Assembly (NCBI GenBank): GCA_040403075.1
Contig: JBBALJ010000001.1
Coordinates: forward strand, 32,875 to 96,874
Reading direction: 5' to 3'
DNA from: RGVD01 sp040403075
Lineage (GTDB): Bacteria > Bacteroidota > Bacteroidia > UKL13-3
DNA: 64,000 nucleotides
In this document: piece after piece, positions 26,146 to 35,231 of the stretch
Layout of the letters: the number at the start of each line of letters is the position of its first letter
Position numbering within the stretch: the first letter of the stretch is position 1
Notes under the pieces: model-generated
Database searches by the model: none
Seen by the model: the letters and a program-made list of their open reading frames with translations, nothing else
Told to the model about the DNA's origin: nothing
Position numbers and translations under genes: made by a program

Positions 26146-27428
26146 TACGTTTTGAAAATTACTTTTCTAATAAAAATTAAATTCAACCAGAATAATACAA
26201 ATTGACTTAAAACAAAACCTGCAGCAACATTAGATAGTAAATCAAACACATTTAAATAAATAAATAAAACTGGTAAACCATAGGAAAGAATAAGTTCGAT
26301 TGCAATGTAAGCATATGCAATTTTATAAGACTTTAAACTGTAAATTACTGTATGTGATACCAAAGTTCCTGAAAATAAAAAAGCGCATGAAAAAAATTTA
26401 ATAGCAAGCACAGAATTAGTATAATTAGGGAAATAGGAGAAAATTAAATCATAAGCAACTAAATTAATAATCAAAACAATAGGAATACCAAGTAATAATA
26501 AAGAGAAGTTGATTTTCAAAACAGATGGCCATAATACTTTTGGATTATTATTTTTCCCTAATTCATAATTAAATTTAGGAAATAAAAAATTACCCAAAAC
26601 ACCAGGTACAATATTGATGAGTGTGTTTACCGACTGAACAGGTGTAAATAACCCAACCGAAATTACACCCCCATATTTTAGTAATATTATTCGATTAAAA
26701 GATTGAAGGATACCTCGCAGGTAATTAATAATAAATATAGGAAGACCCGTTTTTATTAATTCTTTAAATAAAATGATATTAAATAGGGGTTTGTTTAAAA
26801 TAGGCCTATTCACATGCATGATTAATGTTAATAATAACATACAAAATATCGTATACAGCAACAAACCATAATAATTAAAAAAATACACCAATGGAAATAA
26901 TACAACTTGAATTAAACAGTAGTATAAATAAACTTTAGAAAGATTAATAAATGATTGATTTGACCTAAATGTTACCATCAGGTATCTTTGATAAGCATTT
27001 ATTGATAATAAAATACCAACAGAAAAAACCCCAGCAATCGTATTTATTTCATAAGACAATAGTTGCAATGTTATAACAGCAAACACGGTAAAAATAAAAA
27101 ATAATACAGCCACAGCAATCATAAAGTACTGTGAAGTTTGTGCCAATGCATTGGCTCTGTTTATGTTATTTTTTCCATATTCATATGGTAATTCCCTATT
27201 CAATCCATTGGGGATGCCCATTTCTAATATGGGAACATATAATTGAATAATAGATATACTTTGCCACAAACCTAGTTCAGATGGTTTAATCCATTTTATC
27301 ATCATTATGCCTACAATCATTGTAATGAATGAGGATATTGTGGTTGAAGAACCGTAATAGAAAGCCACCTTATGTTTTCTTACATCTGGAAGAAAACTTA
27401 AAATTTTTGTAATTATTTGTATTTTCAA
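26145..27428 (-). CDS. wzx: Wzx-like lipid-linked repeat-unit flippase (MATE/MOP superfamily)
   Basis: The 427-residue protein has about twelve to fourteen hydrophobic segments spread evenly. The N-terminal segment (AFYYGSSTTISSFITMIVG) leads into KWIKPSELGLWQS and NGLNRELPYEYG, a layout typical of polysaccharide flippases. Wzx moves undecaprenyl-linked repeat units from the cytoplasmic to the periplasmic face. It shares one base with the transferase gene downstream, and the CMP-transferase gene lies 4 bp upstream. No other flippase or ABC exporter was found, so the locus is Wzy-dependent. Confidence 0.85.
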   Translation of the reverse strand: MKIQIITKILSFLPDVRKHKVAFYYGSSTTISSFITMIVGIMMIKWIKPSELGLWQSISIIQLYVPILEMGIPNGLNRELPYEYGKNNINRANALAQTSQYFMIAVAVLFFIFTVFAVITLQLLSYEINTIAGVFSVGILLSINAYQRYLMVTFRSNQSFINLSKVYLYYCLIQVVLFPLVYFFNYYGLLLYTIFCMLLLTLIMHVNRPILNKPLFNIILFKELIKTGLPIFIINYLRGILQSFNRIILLKYGGVISVGLFTPVQSVNTLINIVPGVLGNFLFPKFNYELGKNNNPKVLWPSVLKINFSLLLLGIPIVLIINLVAYDLIFSYFPNYTNSVLAIKFFSCAFLFSGTLVSHTVIYSLKSYKIAYAYIAIELILSYGLPVLFIYLNVFDLLSNVAAGFVLSQFVLFWLNLIFIRKVIFKT

Positions 27429-27432
27429 TTAT

Positions 27433-28110
27433 TTAGTTTTTAAGCAGAGTTTCTGCTAATTTCCAATCTAAATCATTATCAATATCAAGTGAGCTAGTTT
27501 CATCCATCTCATATTTCTTTATCTTCATAAAATCGGAAATAGGGCTATTCTTTAGTGATTCAACATTAATTATGTAAATGGCGCCATTAAACTCCCACAC
27601 CCTAGGACAGTCTTGCCTTCTAGTAAACGCTGATTCTTTTGATTTTTTCAAATAACCCATTTCGTTTTCTTCATATAGCAGGTAATATGGATTTGATTTG
27701 GTTTCCTTTACGGAAACTAACATATCTAATGATATATCATATAGACTTAAAGCTTCGTTAATTTGCTCACTCCTTCTAAAGGGAGAAGTGGGTTGTAAAA
27801 GAATGATTGTATTAGCTAAGTACCCTTTTGCTTCGTAAAATGAAACTGCATGCAATAATACTTCTCTTGTTCCTGAGTGGTCTGTTGCCAATTCAGCTGG
27901 TCTGATAAAAGGAATATTTAATCCTGTTTGTTCAGCAATACTTTTTATTTCAAAATCATCGGTTGATACACAAATAATATCATTTGAAAATAAATTTTGA
28001 GCAGCCTCAATTGTATAATGAATTAAAGGTTTACCATTTAATAACTTAATATTTTTTCTTGGAACACCTTTACTTCCTCCTCTGGCTGGAATTACTATTA
28101 GTGGCTTCAT
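27433..28110 (-). CDS. legF: CMP-nonulosonate cytidylyltransferase, LegF/NeuA-like
   Basis: The 225-residue protein begins with the CMP-sialate synthetase signature IPARGGSKGVPRKNIKLLNGKPLI. It continues with ICVSTDD, LLQPTSPFRR, EFNGAIYI and the ending ETSSLDIDNDLDW, where conserved aspartates bind magnesium. It activates a nonulosonic acid with CTP for transfer. The LegI-, LegG- and PtmE-like genes upstream suggest legionaminic acid, though NeuA, PseF and LegF are hard to tell apart by motif. It shares one base with the PtmE-like gene. Confidence 0.87.
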   Translation of the reverse strand: MKPLIVIPARGGSKGVPRKNIKLLNGKPLIHYTIEAAQNLFSNDIICVSTDDFEIKSIAEQTGLNIPFIRPAELATDHSGTREVLLHAVSFYEAKGYLANTIILLQPTSPFRRSEQINEALSLYDISLDMLVSVKETKSNPYYLLYEENEMGYLKKSKESAFTRRQDCPRVWEFNGAIYIINVESLKNSPISDFMKIKKYEMDETSSLDIDNDLDWKLAETLLKN

Positions 28111-29162
28111 TAAAACTTTAGTTGTTTAATATCTAGTTGCGCTTTTTCAAAGTCTTCGTGTTTGCCAATATCTAACCAATATCCAACTAGGGGATAAGCA
28201 ACCACTTTCTTCCCTTCTTGGATTAACTGTTCCATTAAATCAGTGGCATTAAATGGAAGATTTTTAGGAACTGTATTAATCACTTCTTTTTTCATTAAAT
28301 ATATACCAGCATTGGAATAATGGGTATAAGTTGGTTTTTCTTTAAAACCAGTTACCACCTTATCTTGAGTTTCCATAACAGCATAGGGCACATTTACTTG
28401 ATAAGGAATACAAGCCACTGCAAAATCAGCTTCCTGTTCTTCAAAGAATAAAAATAAATCTTCAAAATCTATATTGGTAAGCAAATCAGAGTTCATTAAT
28501 AAAACATGATCATGTATAAAACCATCAACCAATGCCAATGCCCCTGCAGTACCTAGAGCATTTTCCTCCCAAACATAATTAATACGTAAAGCCTTTTCAC
28601 TGCCATCTTTGAAATATTCTACTAATTGGTTACCCAAATATCGAAGTGAAATCCATATATCATCAATACCATAAGTATTTAATCGATCTATATTATATTC
28701 AATGATGGGTTTATCTCCAACCTTTAATAAAGGTTTAGGTGTAGTATCAGTTAACGGTTTTAAGCGCTCACCTCTGCCGCCTGCCATAATTAAAGCATCT
28801 ATTGGTAAATACGACTTTTGATGTCTGAAATTCACTACATTGATTACTTGCATTTCAGCATTAACAACTGGGAATATTGTAAAGAATTTTTCGCGTAATC
28901 CAATTATTTCTTTAAGGTTATATTTTCCTTGTTGTATAAATTTTGGATTGGGTTGAATAAACTGATTTAAATGTTCATCAAACCCCAAACCTTTAATGAA
29001 TCCTCGTCTCAAATCTCCATCGGTTAAGGAACCTAATAATTTATTTTCATCATCTACTAAAAATAATATGGCATCAGATGCCAAATTATCAAGTATTTGA
29101 AGTGCTTGGCGCACAGTAGCATTGATGTGGGTTATATGTTTATTGAATGGATGCATATTCAT
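28110..29162 (-). CDS. ptmE: PtmE-like nucleotidyltransferase with N-terminal CBS pair
   Basis: The 350-residue protein has a CBS-domain pair at about 8-110 (ILFLVDDENKLLGSLTDGDLRRGFI) fused to a NTP-transferase domain. That domain has ALIMAGGRGERLKPLTDTTPKPLL and LMNSDLLTN. In Campylobacter, PtmE makes GDP-GlcN, the start of the GDP-linked legionaminic acid route. The fused CBS pair is typical of PtmE. It overlaps the 2-epimerase gene upstream by 23 bp. This gene is the main reason to prefer legionaminate over pseudaminate or sialate for the module. Confidence 0.85.
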   Translation of the reverse strand: MNMHPFNKHITHINATVRQALQILDNLASDAILFLVDDENKLLGSLTDGDLRRGFIKGLGFDEHLNQFIQPNPKFIQQGKYNLKEIIGLREKFFTIFPVVNAEMQVINVVNFRHQKSYLPIDALIMAGGRGERLKPLTDTTPKPLLKVGDKPIIEYNIDRLNTYGIDDIWISLRYLGNQLVEYFKDGSEKALRINYVWEENALGTAGALALVDGFIHDHVLLMNSDLLTNIDFEDLFLFFEEQEADFAVACIPYQVNVPYAVMETQDKVVTGFKEKPTYTHYSNAGIYLMKKEVINTVPKNLPFNATDLMEQLIQEGKKVVAYPLVGYWLDIGKHEDFEKAQLDIKQLKF

Positions 29163-30261
29163 TTTTTAAGACCTCAATTATTGCTTTGGAAGGATTTGGT
29201 TTAAAATAGAGATTCTCCCCTAAATATTCTTTTTGAATATAATCGTTAACTTTTTGAATAATCACTTTTGAATCAAAAGAAATGTGAATTACATTTTCTC
29301 CACTTAGTCGTCCTTTCTGCCTATCCCCTAAATTCAAAACATATTTTTTGAATGTTGCTGCTTCAACTATACCACTTGATGTGTTACCTATCATCAATTT
29401 GGAATATTTCATGCAGGTAAAATAAGATTGTGTGCCAAAATTTTCAATAATCTTAATATTAGTTTTTTTGCTAGCAAGATTTAAAAAAGACTCTCTGAAT
29501 AGAATTCCTGCGGTATCTGCATTTGGCATAGTAATAATTATCTGATAGTTATTCGATAAGTTATCTAACGCTTGGTTTATTTCTTCACAATAAACGGAAT
29601 TCAACTTATATTCAACTGTTTCAGGATGAACAGTAACTAATATGGAAGGTATATTGAGGTCAATTTGCCACTTATCAAAAAATTCTTCTTTACTTAACAA
29701 GCGAAGGTTTTGTAAATTTTCCAAACTTAACGAACCTATATGGTACACATTTGTAAAATTGTCTAATAACTGTTTTAATCTATCTGAAAAAGCTTGTGCC
29801 GAAACAAAATGTAATGAGCTTGCTAAGCTAATGTTATGTCTATAAATATTATCTATTGCACCTAAAGTGGTTTCTCCTCCATGTAGATGCCCAATTTTGA
29901 TTCCAAATGGAATACTAGCAGCAACAGCTGCTGCCATTTCAAAACGGTCACCTAAGGCTAAAATAAAATCAAAATTATCATGCTCTTGTTCCCAATAATC
30001 TGCAAATTTTTGAACTGTTAATGCGTATGATGTGGCTATTGCATTGGGTGTATCACCAATAAGAAGCGATTCTATTTTTTTAGTAATTTTAAAACCATCA
30101 TTTTCAATTTGATTCACAGTATATCCGTGAAATTTTGAAAGATGTGTTCCAAAAACAATTACTTTTAATTGAAAACTGTTATCTTCATTCAAAGCTTTAA
30201 GTAAAGGAAGATAAATCCCATAATCAGCTCTAGAACTTGTTAAAACACCAATTCTAATCAT
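29140..30261 (-). CDS. legG: Hydrolysing nucleotide-HexNAc 2-epimerase, LegG/NeuC-like
   Basis: The 373-residue protein starts with IGVLTSSRADYGIYLPLL, the NeuC/LegG signature. It contains LALGDRFEMAAAVAASIPFGIKIGHLHGGE and SLHFVSAQAF, and a late MIGNTSSGIVEAATF, matching hydrolysing 2-epimerases. These release ManNAc-type or 6-deoxy-diacetamido-mannose sugars from the nucleotide. The product would feed the LegI-like synthase, whose stop overlaps this start by 4 bp. LegG is preferred over NeuC because an aminotransferase and acetyltransferase lie in the same set. Confidence 0.87.
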   Translation of the reverse strand: MIRIGVLTSSRADYGIYLPLLKALNEDNSFQLKVIVFGTHLSKFHGYTVNQIENDGFKITKKIESLLIGDTPNAIATSYALTVQKFADYWEQEHDNFDFILALGDRFEMAAAVAASIPFGIKIGHLHGGETTLGAIDNIYRHNISLASSLHFVSAQAFSDRLKQLLDNFTNVYHIGSLSLENLQNLRLLSKEEFFDKWQIDLNIPSILVTVHPETVEYKLNSVYCEEINQALDNLSNNYQIIITMPNADTAGILFRESFLNLASKKTNIKIIENFGTQSYFTCMKYSKLMIGNTSSGIVEAATFKKYVLNLGDRQKGRLSGENVIHISFDSKVIIQKVNDYIQKEYLGENLYFKPNPSKAIIEVLKNEYASIQ

Positions 30262-31283
30262 GCAAAATCATTTATATGAATTTTATGTCCTTTAGGTAAA
30301 TCACTATGAATCTTTTTACCTATAATATCATCAATTAGCATAGGGGTAATACCATCACCTGGTCTTAATGCAATCAAATCATCGCTTTTTAATATATGTT
30401 CTTTTTTTAAATCTTTTTTTACATGCAAACTTTTTCGCGCTATATCAATATTTTTTTTCTCACTATTACTAGGTTCTTTAACACCACTTCCTGAAATAGC
30501 TTCTTCAATATTTCTGATTGCCTGAACCATAGCTGTTAACTCATTTGGTTCTAGTGATGCCGCGTGATCAGGTCCGGGTAATGTTCTATCTAAAGTAAAA
30601 TGCTTTTCAATAACACAAGCACCTAATGCAACAGCAGCTATTGGAACTTCGATGCCTAAAGTATGGTCCGAATAGCCAACTTTAACCTTTAACTCATTTG
30701 CTATTTGATTCATGGCTAAAAGATTTACATCTTTCAAAGGTGTAGGATATTCAGTATTACAATGTAAGACTGTAATTCTGTTTCTGTCAATTCCCTCGTT
30801 CTCAATTATTTCAATAGCGTCTTTTACCTCGTCTAAATAAGCCATTCCAGTAGATAAAATGATATCTCTCCCTTTAGATGCAATATGTTGCAAATAAGGT
30901 TTATTAGTTATTTCTCCTGATGGAATTTTATAGAATGGAAAATCTAACTTATTTAAAAAATCTATGCTATCCAAATCAAACCCTGTTGAAAGAAAATTAA
31001 TTCCTTTTTCTTTACATCTTTTTATTAATCCATCGTACCAATCATCTCCCATCTCAAGCTTTTTAAGCATTTCAAACTGTGTGTCACTTTCACCAGCCAT
31101 ATTGTTGATTTGATAATCAGCTTTTTTTGCTGTAGGATTTACAATTTTTTCGGCCTTAAAAGTTTGAAATTTAACATAATCTGCGCCCGCAGTAGCAGCT
31201 GCATCAATAAGTTCTATTGCTTTTTGGTATTCACCATTGTGATTCACTCCAGCCTCTGCAATTATTACAACTTTATTTTTCAT
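30258..31283 (-). CDS. legI: Nonulosonic acid synthase, LegI/NeuB-like
   Basis: The 341-residue protein has the NeuB fold with IIAEAGVNHNGEYQKAIELID, YVKFQTFKAEKIV, PFYKIPSGEITN, ILSTGMA and VGYSDHTLGIEVP. The VIEKHFTLDRTLPGPDHAASL signature follows, and a C-terminal SAF (antifreeze-like) domain covers about 280-341. It condenses phosphoenolpyruvate with a six-carbon amino sugar to form a nine-carbon sugar. Context favours legionaminic acid. It overlaps the acetyltransferase gene upstream by 4 bp. Confidence 0.9.
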   Translation of the reverse strand: MKNKVVIIAEAGVNHNGEYQKAIELIDAAATAGADYVKFQTFKAEKIVNPTAKKADYQINNMAGESDTQFEMLKKLEMGDDWYDGLIKRCKEKGINFLSTGFDLDSIDFLNKLDFPFYKIPSGEITNKPYLQHIASKGRDIILSTGMAYLDEVKDAIEIIENEGIDRNRITVLHCNTEYPTPLKDVNLLAMNQIANELKVKVGYSDHTLGIEVPIAAVALGACVIEKHFTLDRTLPGPDHAASLEPNELTAMVQAIRNIEEAISGSGVKEPSNSEKKNIDIARKSLHVKKDLKKEHILKSDDLIALRPGDGITPMLIDDIIGKKIHSDLPKGHKIHINDFA

Positions 31284-31903
31284 AACTCCCTCCCAGGATT
31301 TCCTACAATTTTTAAATTATCATCAATATCTTTTACAATTACACTTCCTGCACCAACTATAACATTGTTTCCAATCTTTATACCTTGTCTTATAACTGAA
31401 TTAGCACCTATAAATGAGTTTTCTCCAACACTTACATTTCCAGCTAATACAGCACCAGGCGCTATGTGAGAAGCTCTCCCGATTTTACACTCATGTTCAA
31501 TAATACAACCTGTATTGAGAATTACATAGTCACTAATTTCCGTTAAAACATTAACACAAACTTTTTTAGAAATAAATACACCATTACCAATAATTGCTAT
31601 TTTAGAAATGCTTGCAGTATTGTCAATTACATTAATTAATTTTTGATTTTTTGAAATAACTAGGTCACCAATTTTTTTTCTTAACTTATTATCTCCAATA
31701 CCAAGCGTAAATTCAAAACCTTTATCCCAGCCAATAAACTTTTCATCACCTTCAAAACCTAAATAAATTAAATCAAAAGGATTATATCTTGATTCTGTAA
31801 TTTCAGTATAATGGATTAAATTCAAACCACTATTTATTGCCGCATCAGCTACAACAAAACCATGTCCCGAATATCCAATAATAACAACTTCTTTACCTAA
31901 CAC
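31280..31903 (-). CDS. Amino-sugar acetyltransferase, NeuD/PglD/LegH-like
   Basis: The 207-residue protein has an N-terminal sugar-nucleotide-binding part (VVIIGYSGHGFVVADAAI) and a C-terminal hexapeptide beta-helix. CIIEHECKIGRASHIAPGAVLAGNV contains the likely catalytic histidine. The ending VGNPGREL resembles the family end. It likely acetylates the amino group installed by the LegC-like enzyme, whose gene overlaps it by 11 bp. It is distinct from the PglD-like protein at 4179-4772, so two amino sugars probably get their own acetyltransferase. Confidence 0.82.
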   Translation of the reverse strand: MLGKEVVIIGYSGHGFVVADAAINSGLNLIHYTEITESRYNPFDLIYLGFEGDEKFIGWDKGFEFTLGIGDNKLRKKIGDLVISKNQKLINVIDNTASISKIAIIGNGVFISKKVCVNVLTEISDYVILNTGCIIEHECKIGRASHIAPGAVLAGNVSVGENSFIGANSVIRQGIKIGNNVIVGAGSVIVKDIDDNLKIVGNPGREL

Positions 31904-33029
31904 TGCTTGGAATATTTACAATTCTTTCTTCTAAAAATATAGCATTTTTTTGGTCATCTCTAAAACAATGCTGATACATTGGTAAACGATACATTAATTG
32001 CCAAATTGGCCTTGTCATAGTTTTTCCATTATTAGTTTCTTTTAAAAATGCATTTCGTTCCTCAAGGTTTTGTAATTCAACGCACATCAACCAATAATTT
32101 ACTTTTGTATGTTCATTTTCTTTTCTGAATTTTATACCAATTCCGTCAAAAAATGATGAATATTCATTTGCAAGTGCTCTTTTGTTTTCAAGAAATTTAT
32201 CTAGTTGTTCAAGTTGGGCGCAAACCAAAGCCGCATTTAAGTTTGGCATTCTAAAATTATAACCTATTTGGTCGTGAACGTATTCATAAGGATGAGGCAC
32301 TTTAGCTGTTGTTGTTAAATATTTTCCTTTAATACCAAGTTCAGTATCATCGGTAACAATCATGCCTCCTCCGCCACACGTTACTATTTTATTACCGTTA
32401 AACGAAAAAATACCTAATTTACCAAACGAACCTGTGTGTTTACCTTTATAATAACTGCCGAGTGATTCGGCAGCATCTTCAACAATAGGAATATTCCATT
32501 CTTGACAAATTGAAACTAATTCATCTAAATGAACAGGAAATCCAAAAGTATGCATTGGAACGCAAGCTGAAATTCTTTTTCCAGTTTTTTTATTATAAGT
32601 ACCTTCTGTCCTTTGTTCACCATATTCAGTTAAGAATTTAGCTACTGCTATAGGAGATAGACCCATTGTATCATAATCAACATCTAAAAAGACAGGTTCA
32701 GCACCTGTATAACTAATTGCATTTGCAGTTGCTACAAAGGTTAGTGCTTGTGTAAGTACTTCATCCCCTTTTTGAACTCCAGCTAATTGCATTGCTATCT
32801 GTAAAGCAGAAGTTCCATTCACAACTGCAACAGCTTTTTGTGTTCCACTTATCTCAGATATTAATTTTTCAGATAAATCAACATATGCTCCAACAGAAGA
32901 TACAAAAGTTGATTCTAATGTATCCATTACATACTTTCGCTCATTTCCTAAAAAAACAGGAGCGTGCAAAGGTATAAACTCTTTGGTTTTGAATTTATCC
33001 CTAATAAAATCAATTACATTGTTATACAT
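31893..33029 (-). CDS. legC: LegC-like PLP-dependent sugar aminotransferase
   Basis: The 378-residue DegT-family protein starts with FIPLHAPVFLGNERKYV and TFVSSVGAYVD, the LegC pattern. The internal lysine motif is FSFNGNKIVTCGGGG, and VEDAAESLGS carries the aspartate. The C-terminus RPIWQLMYRLPMY matches the LegC form of the RPLW motif. It would add the 4-amino group to a 4-keto-6-deoxy-GlcNAc nucleotide in the legionaminate route. The dehydratase needed to make that keto sugar is not intact nearby (see 35232-35675). It shares one base with the SDR gene upstream. Confidence 0.87.
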   Translation of the reverse strand: MYNNVIDFIRDKFKTKEFIPLHAPVFLGNERKYVMDTLESTFVSSVGAYVDLSEKLISEISGTQKAVAVVNGTSALQIAMQLAGVQKGDEVLTQALTFVATANAISYTGAEPVFLDVDYDTMGLSPIAVAKFLTEYGEQRTEGTYNKKTGKRISACVPMHTFGFPVHLDELVSICQEWNIPIVEDAAESLGSYYKGKHTGSFGKLGIFSFNGNKIVTCGGGGMIVTDDTELGIKGKYLTTTAKVPHPYEYVHDQIGYNFRMPNLNAALVCAQLEQLDKFLENKRALANEYSSFFDGIGIKFRKENEHTKVNYWLMCVELQNLEERNAFLKETNNGKTMTRPIWQLMYRLPMYQHCFRDDQKNAIFLEERIVNIPSSVR

Positions 33030-34027
33030 TAGTAGTTAATTTGATAGTTTCCGTATTTATTTTTATTTTTTAAAGAGTCACTATAAACACCTATTTTAAA
33101 AGCATTTATTAACTCTTCAATTCCATTTTTCACAGTGTATTTAGGCACAAATCCTAAAGTTTCTTTCACCTTTTTAAAGGAAACTTTATAATTTCTAGGA
33201 TCAGTTCCATTTGCACCATATTTGATTTTTGCATCAGGAATGTATGAGGCAATAGTATCTACAATCATTTTTTTTGTAAAGTTATTGACCTCACCTCCAG
33301 CGTTAAATACTTCAAAATTAACTTTTTCACTGTCTGCATCAATAACTAATTCAATAAGTCTTGCAAAATCTCTTACATGACAATAAGGTCTCCAAGTATG
33401 TTCATCAAAAACTACTAATTCTTCACCAAAATATAAATCACGAACGAATTCGCTCACGCTTAAATCAAATCTCATTCTTGGCGATAAACCAAATGCGGTT
33501 GCAAATCTTAACACTGTTCCTGTATAAGAAACTTTCCCTTTTTTAGACATTAAGTGCAATTCCGCTGCAACTTTTGCCTTTGCATATAATGAGAGGGGGT
33601 TAAGCTCAAAATTTTCATCAGCAAGTTCATTTTCTTTTATCAAACCATAATTTGAACATGTTGATATTAAGATTAATTTATTTAATTTTTTATCATCAAA
33701 AAAGTCAATACAATTTTGAACTCCTATATCGTTAATTGCATTTGATGCTTCTGGGTAACTTTTTGTAATAGGGTCACCAACTAAACCACCCAAAATTACT
33801 ACATTTTCAATCCCTTCTGCTGCTCTTGCAAGTGTGTTAGTATCACCTAGGTCACCAGAAACAAATTCATAATTTTCATCACCTAAATAGGCTTGAATTG
33901 CTTCCTGATTATCATAAACAAAATTATCTAGAGCCCTTACCTTGAAACCCAATTTTAAAAAGTGAGAGGTAATAACGGTGCCTACATATCCAGCACCTCC
34001 AATTAATAATACATTCTTTGTTTTCAT
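33029..34027 (-). CDS. NAD-dependent SDR epimerase/dehydratase of unknown sugar specificity
   Basis: The 332-residue extended SDR has LIGGAGYVGTVIT at 7-19. The catalytic region is STCSNYG, then YAKAKVAAEL with the Tyr-Lys pair. FRPYCHVRDF-type sequence (TWRPYCHVRDFARL) and a C-terminal substrate domain follow. The TDE triad of 4,6-dehydratases is absent, so epimerase or reductase chemistry is more likely. It sits between the LegC-like gene and an LhgO-like oxidase and is cotranscribed with them. It cannot be assigned to a step by sequence; a role with the neighbouring oxidase is possible. Confidence 0.75.
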   Translation of the reverse strand: MKTKNVLLIGGAGYVGTVITSHFLKLGFKVRALDNFVYDNQEAIQAYLGDENYEFVSGDLGDTNTLARAAEGIENVVILGGLVGDPITKSYPEASNAINDIGVQNCIDFFDDKKLNKLILISTCSNYGLIKENELADENFELNPLSLYAKAKVAAELHLMSKKGKVSYTGTVLRFATAFGLSPRMRFDLSVSEFVRDLYFGEELVVFDEHTWRPYCHVRDFARLIELVIDADSEKVNFEVFNAGGEVNNFTKKMIVDTIASYIPDAKIKYGANGTDPRNYKVSFKKVKETLGFVPKYTVKNGIEELINAFKIGVYSDSLKNKNKYGNYQINY

Positions 34028-34035
34028 TTTTTTAT

Positions 34036-35223
34036 TTAAATATAATTTTCAATAATATAATCTGCAATAGATAAAGAAGCAGTGGCGCCAGGTGATGGGG
34101 CATTTAATACATGGATTTGATTTTGATGTTTATAAATTTTAAAGTCCATAATTAAATTACCACTGTTATCCATAGCCTGAGCTCTAACACCTGCAGTTCC
34201 TGATTTTAGCATATAATCTTCAACATCAGGAATTAACTTTTTGGCTTTTTTTACAAATGAACTTTTAAATATTGAACTGGCAAATTCGTTAACTGCAAAT
34301 CCGAAATTTTTGTATAAAAATTTATAAAAACCTTTGTAAGTAAAGGTGTCAATACTATCTGCTAATGATATTTGTGTATTTTTATAACCTTCCCTTTTTA
34401 AAGCTAAAACGGCATTGGGTCCTACTTCTCTTCCTCCATTAATCATTCTAGTAAAATGAACTCCTAAAAATGGATATTGTGGATCGGGAACAGGATATAT
34501 AAGATGATTAACTAGTGTTTTATATTCATGTTTTATTTCCATATATTCACCTCTAAAAGGTATTATACGTAAAGGTCTTATATTTTTTGTTAGCTTTCTA
34601 TAGGTTAAGTCTGAGTGAAGCCCTGTACAATTAATTATTAAATCAAATTTCGCACTAAAAGATTTAGTTTCAACTATTATTCCATCGTTTTTCTCCGAAA
34701 TTTTTAGTATTTCGTCATTAAAATGAAAGTTACCGTCATTACCTTTTATTAAGTCTGCCATTTTATTCATGACCATATGATAATCAACAATTCCTTCCTC
34801 TGGAACTAGTAATGATTTTTCAGCTCTAACATTTGGTTCTCTTTCATTTAATTGTTGTTTGGTTAAAATTTTTAGTCCTTTTAAACCATTTAATTCTCCT
34901 CTTTTCGCAAGAGAATCTAACAAAGTTATTTCTCTTGTATTGCTAGCTACTACTATTTTACCACAAACATCATGTTCAATTTTATTGTCTTGGCAAAAGG
35001 AAATCATTTGCCTTATCCCATCAACAGCTAATTTAGCTTTCAACGAGCCAGGTTCATAGTATAATCCACAATGTAATACACCACTATTATTACCAGATTG
35101 ATGTTTTCCTAATTTATCCTCTTTTTCAATTAATGTAATTTCATTATTTTTAATTTTTGATAATTTATAACCTACAGCAAGGCCTAAAATTCCTCCTCCA
35201 ACAACTAGTATTTTTTTACTCAT
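34036..35223 (-). CDS. lhgO: LhgO-like FAD-dependent oxidoreductase (L-2-hydroxyglutarate oxidase family)
   Basis: The 395-residue protein has an N-terminal FAD Rossmann motif, VVGGGILGLAVGYKL. It continues with the LhgO-specific NNSGVLHCGLYYEPGSLKAKL near 46-66, a VPEEGIVDYHMV segment and a late PGATASLSIADYI. LhgO oxidises L-2-hydroxyglutarate to 2-oxoglutarate. A housekeeping enzyme amid capsule genes is unexpected, so it may oxidise a hydroxy-acid or sugar intermediate or clear the 2-hydroxyglutarate that some sugar enzymes make. It begins 9 bp after a truncated CapD-like gene. The family is clear, the substrate here is not. Confidence 0.8.
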   Translation of the reverse strand: MSKKILVVGGGILGLAVGYKLSKIKNNEITLIEKEDKLGKHQSGNNSGVLHCGLYYEPGSLKAKLAVDGIRQMISFCQDNKIEHDVCGKIVVASNTREITLLDSLAKRGELNGLKGLKILTKQQLNEREPNVRAEKSLLVPEEGIVDYHMVMNKMADLIKGNDGNFHFNDEILKISEKNDGIIVETKSFSAKFDLIINCTGLHSDLTYRKLTKNIRPLRIIPFRGEYMEIKHEYKTLVNHLIYPVPDPQYPFLGVHFTRMINGGREVGPNAVLALKREGYKNTQISLADSIDTFTYKGFYKFLYKNFGFAVNEFASSIFKSSFVKKAKKLIPDVEDYMLKSGTAGVRAQAMDNSGNLIMDFKIYKHQNQIHVLNAPSPGATASLSIADYIIENYI

Positions 35224-35231
35224 TTGTTATT

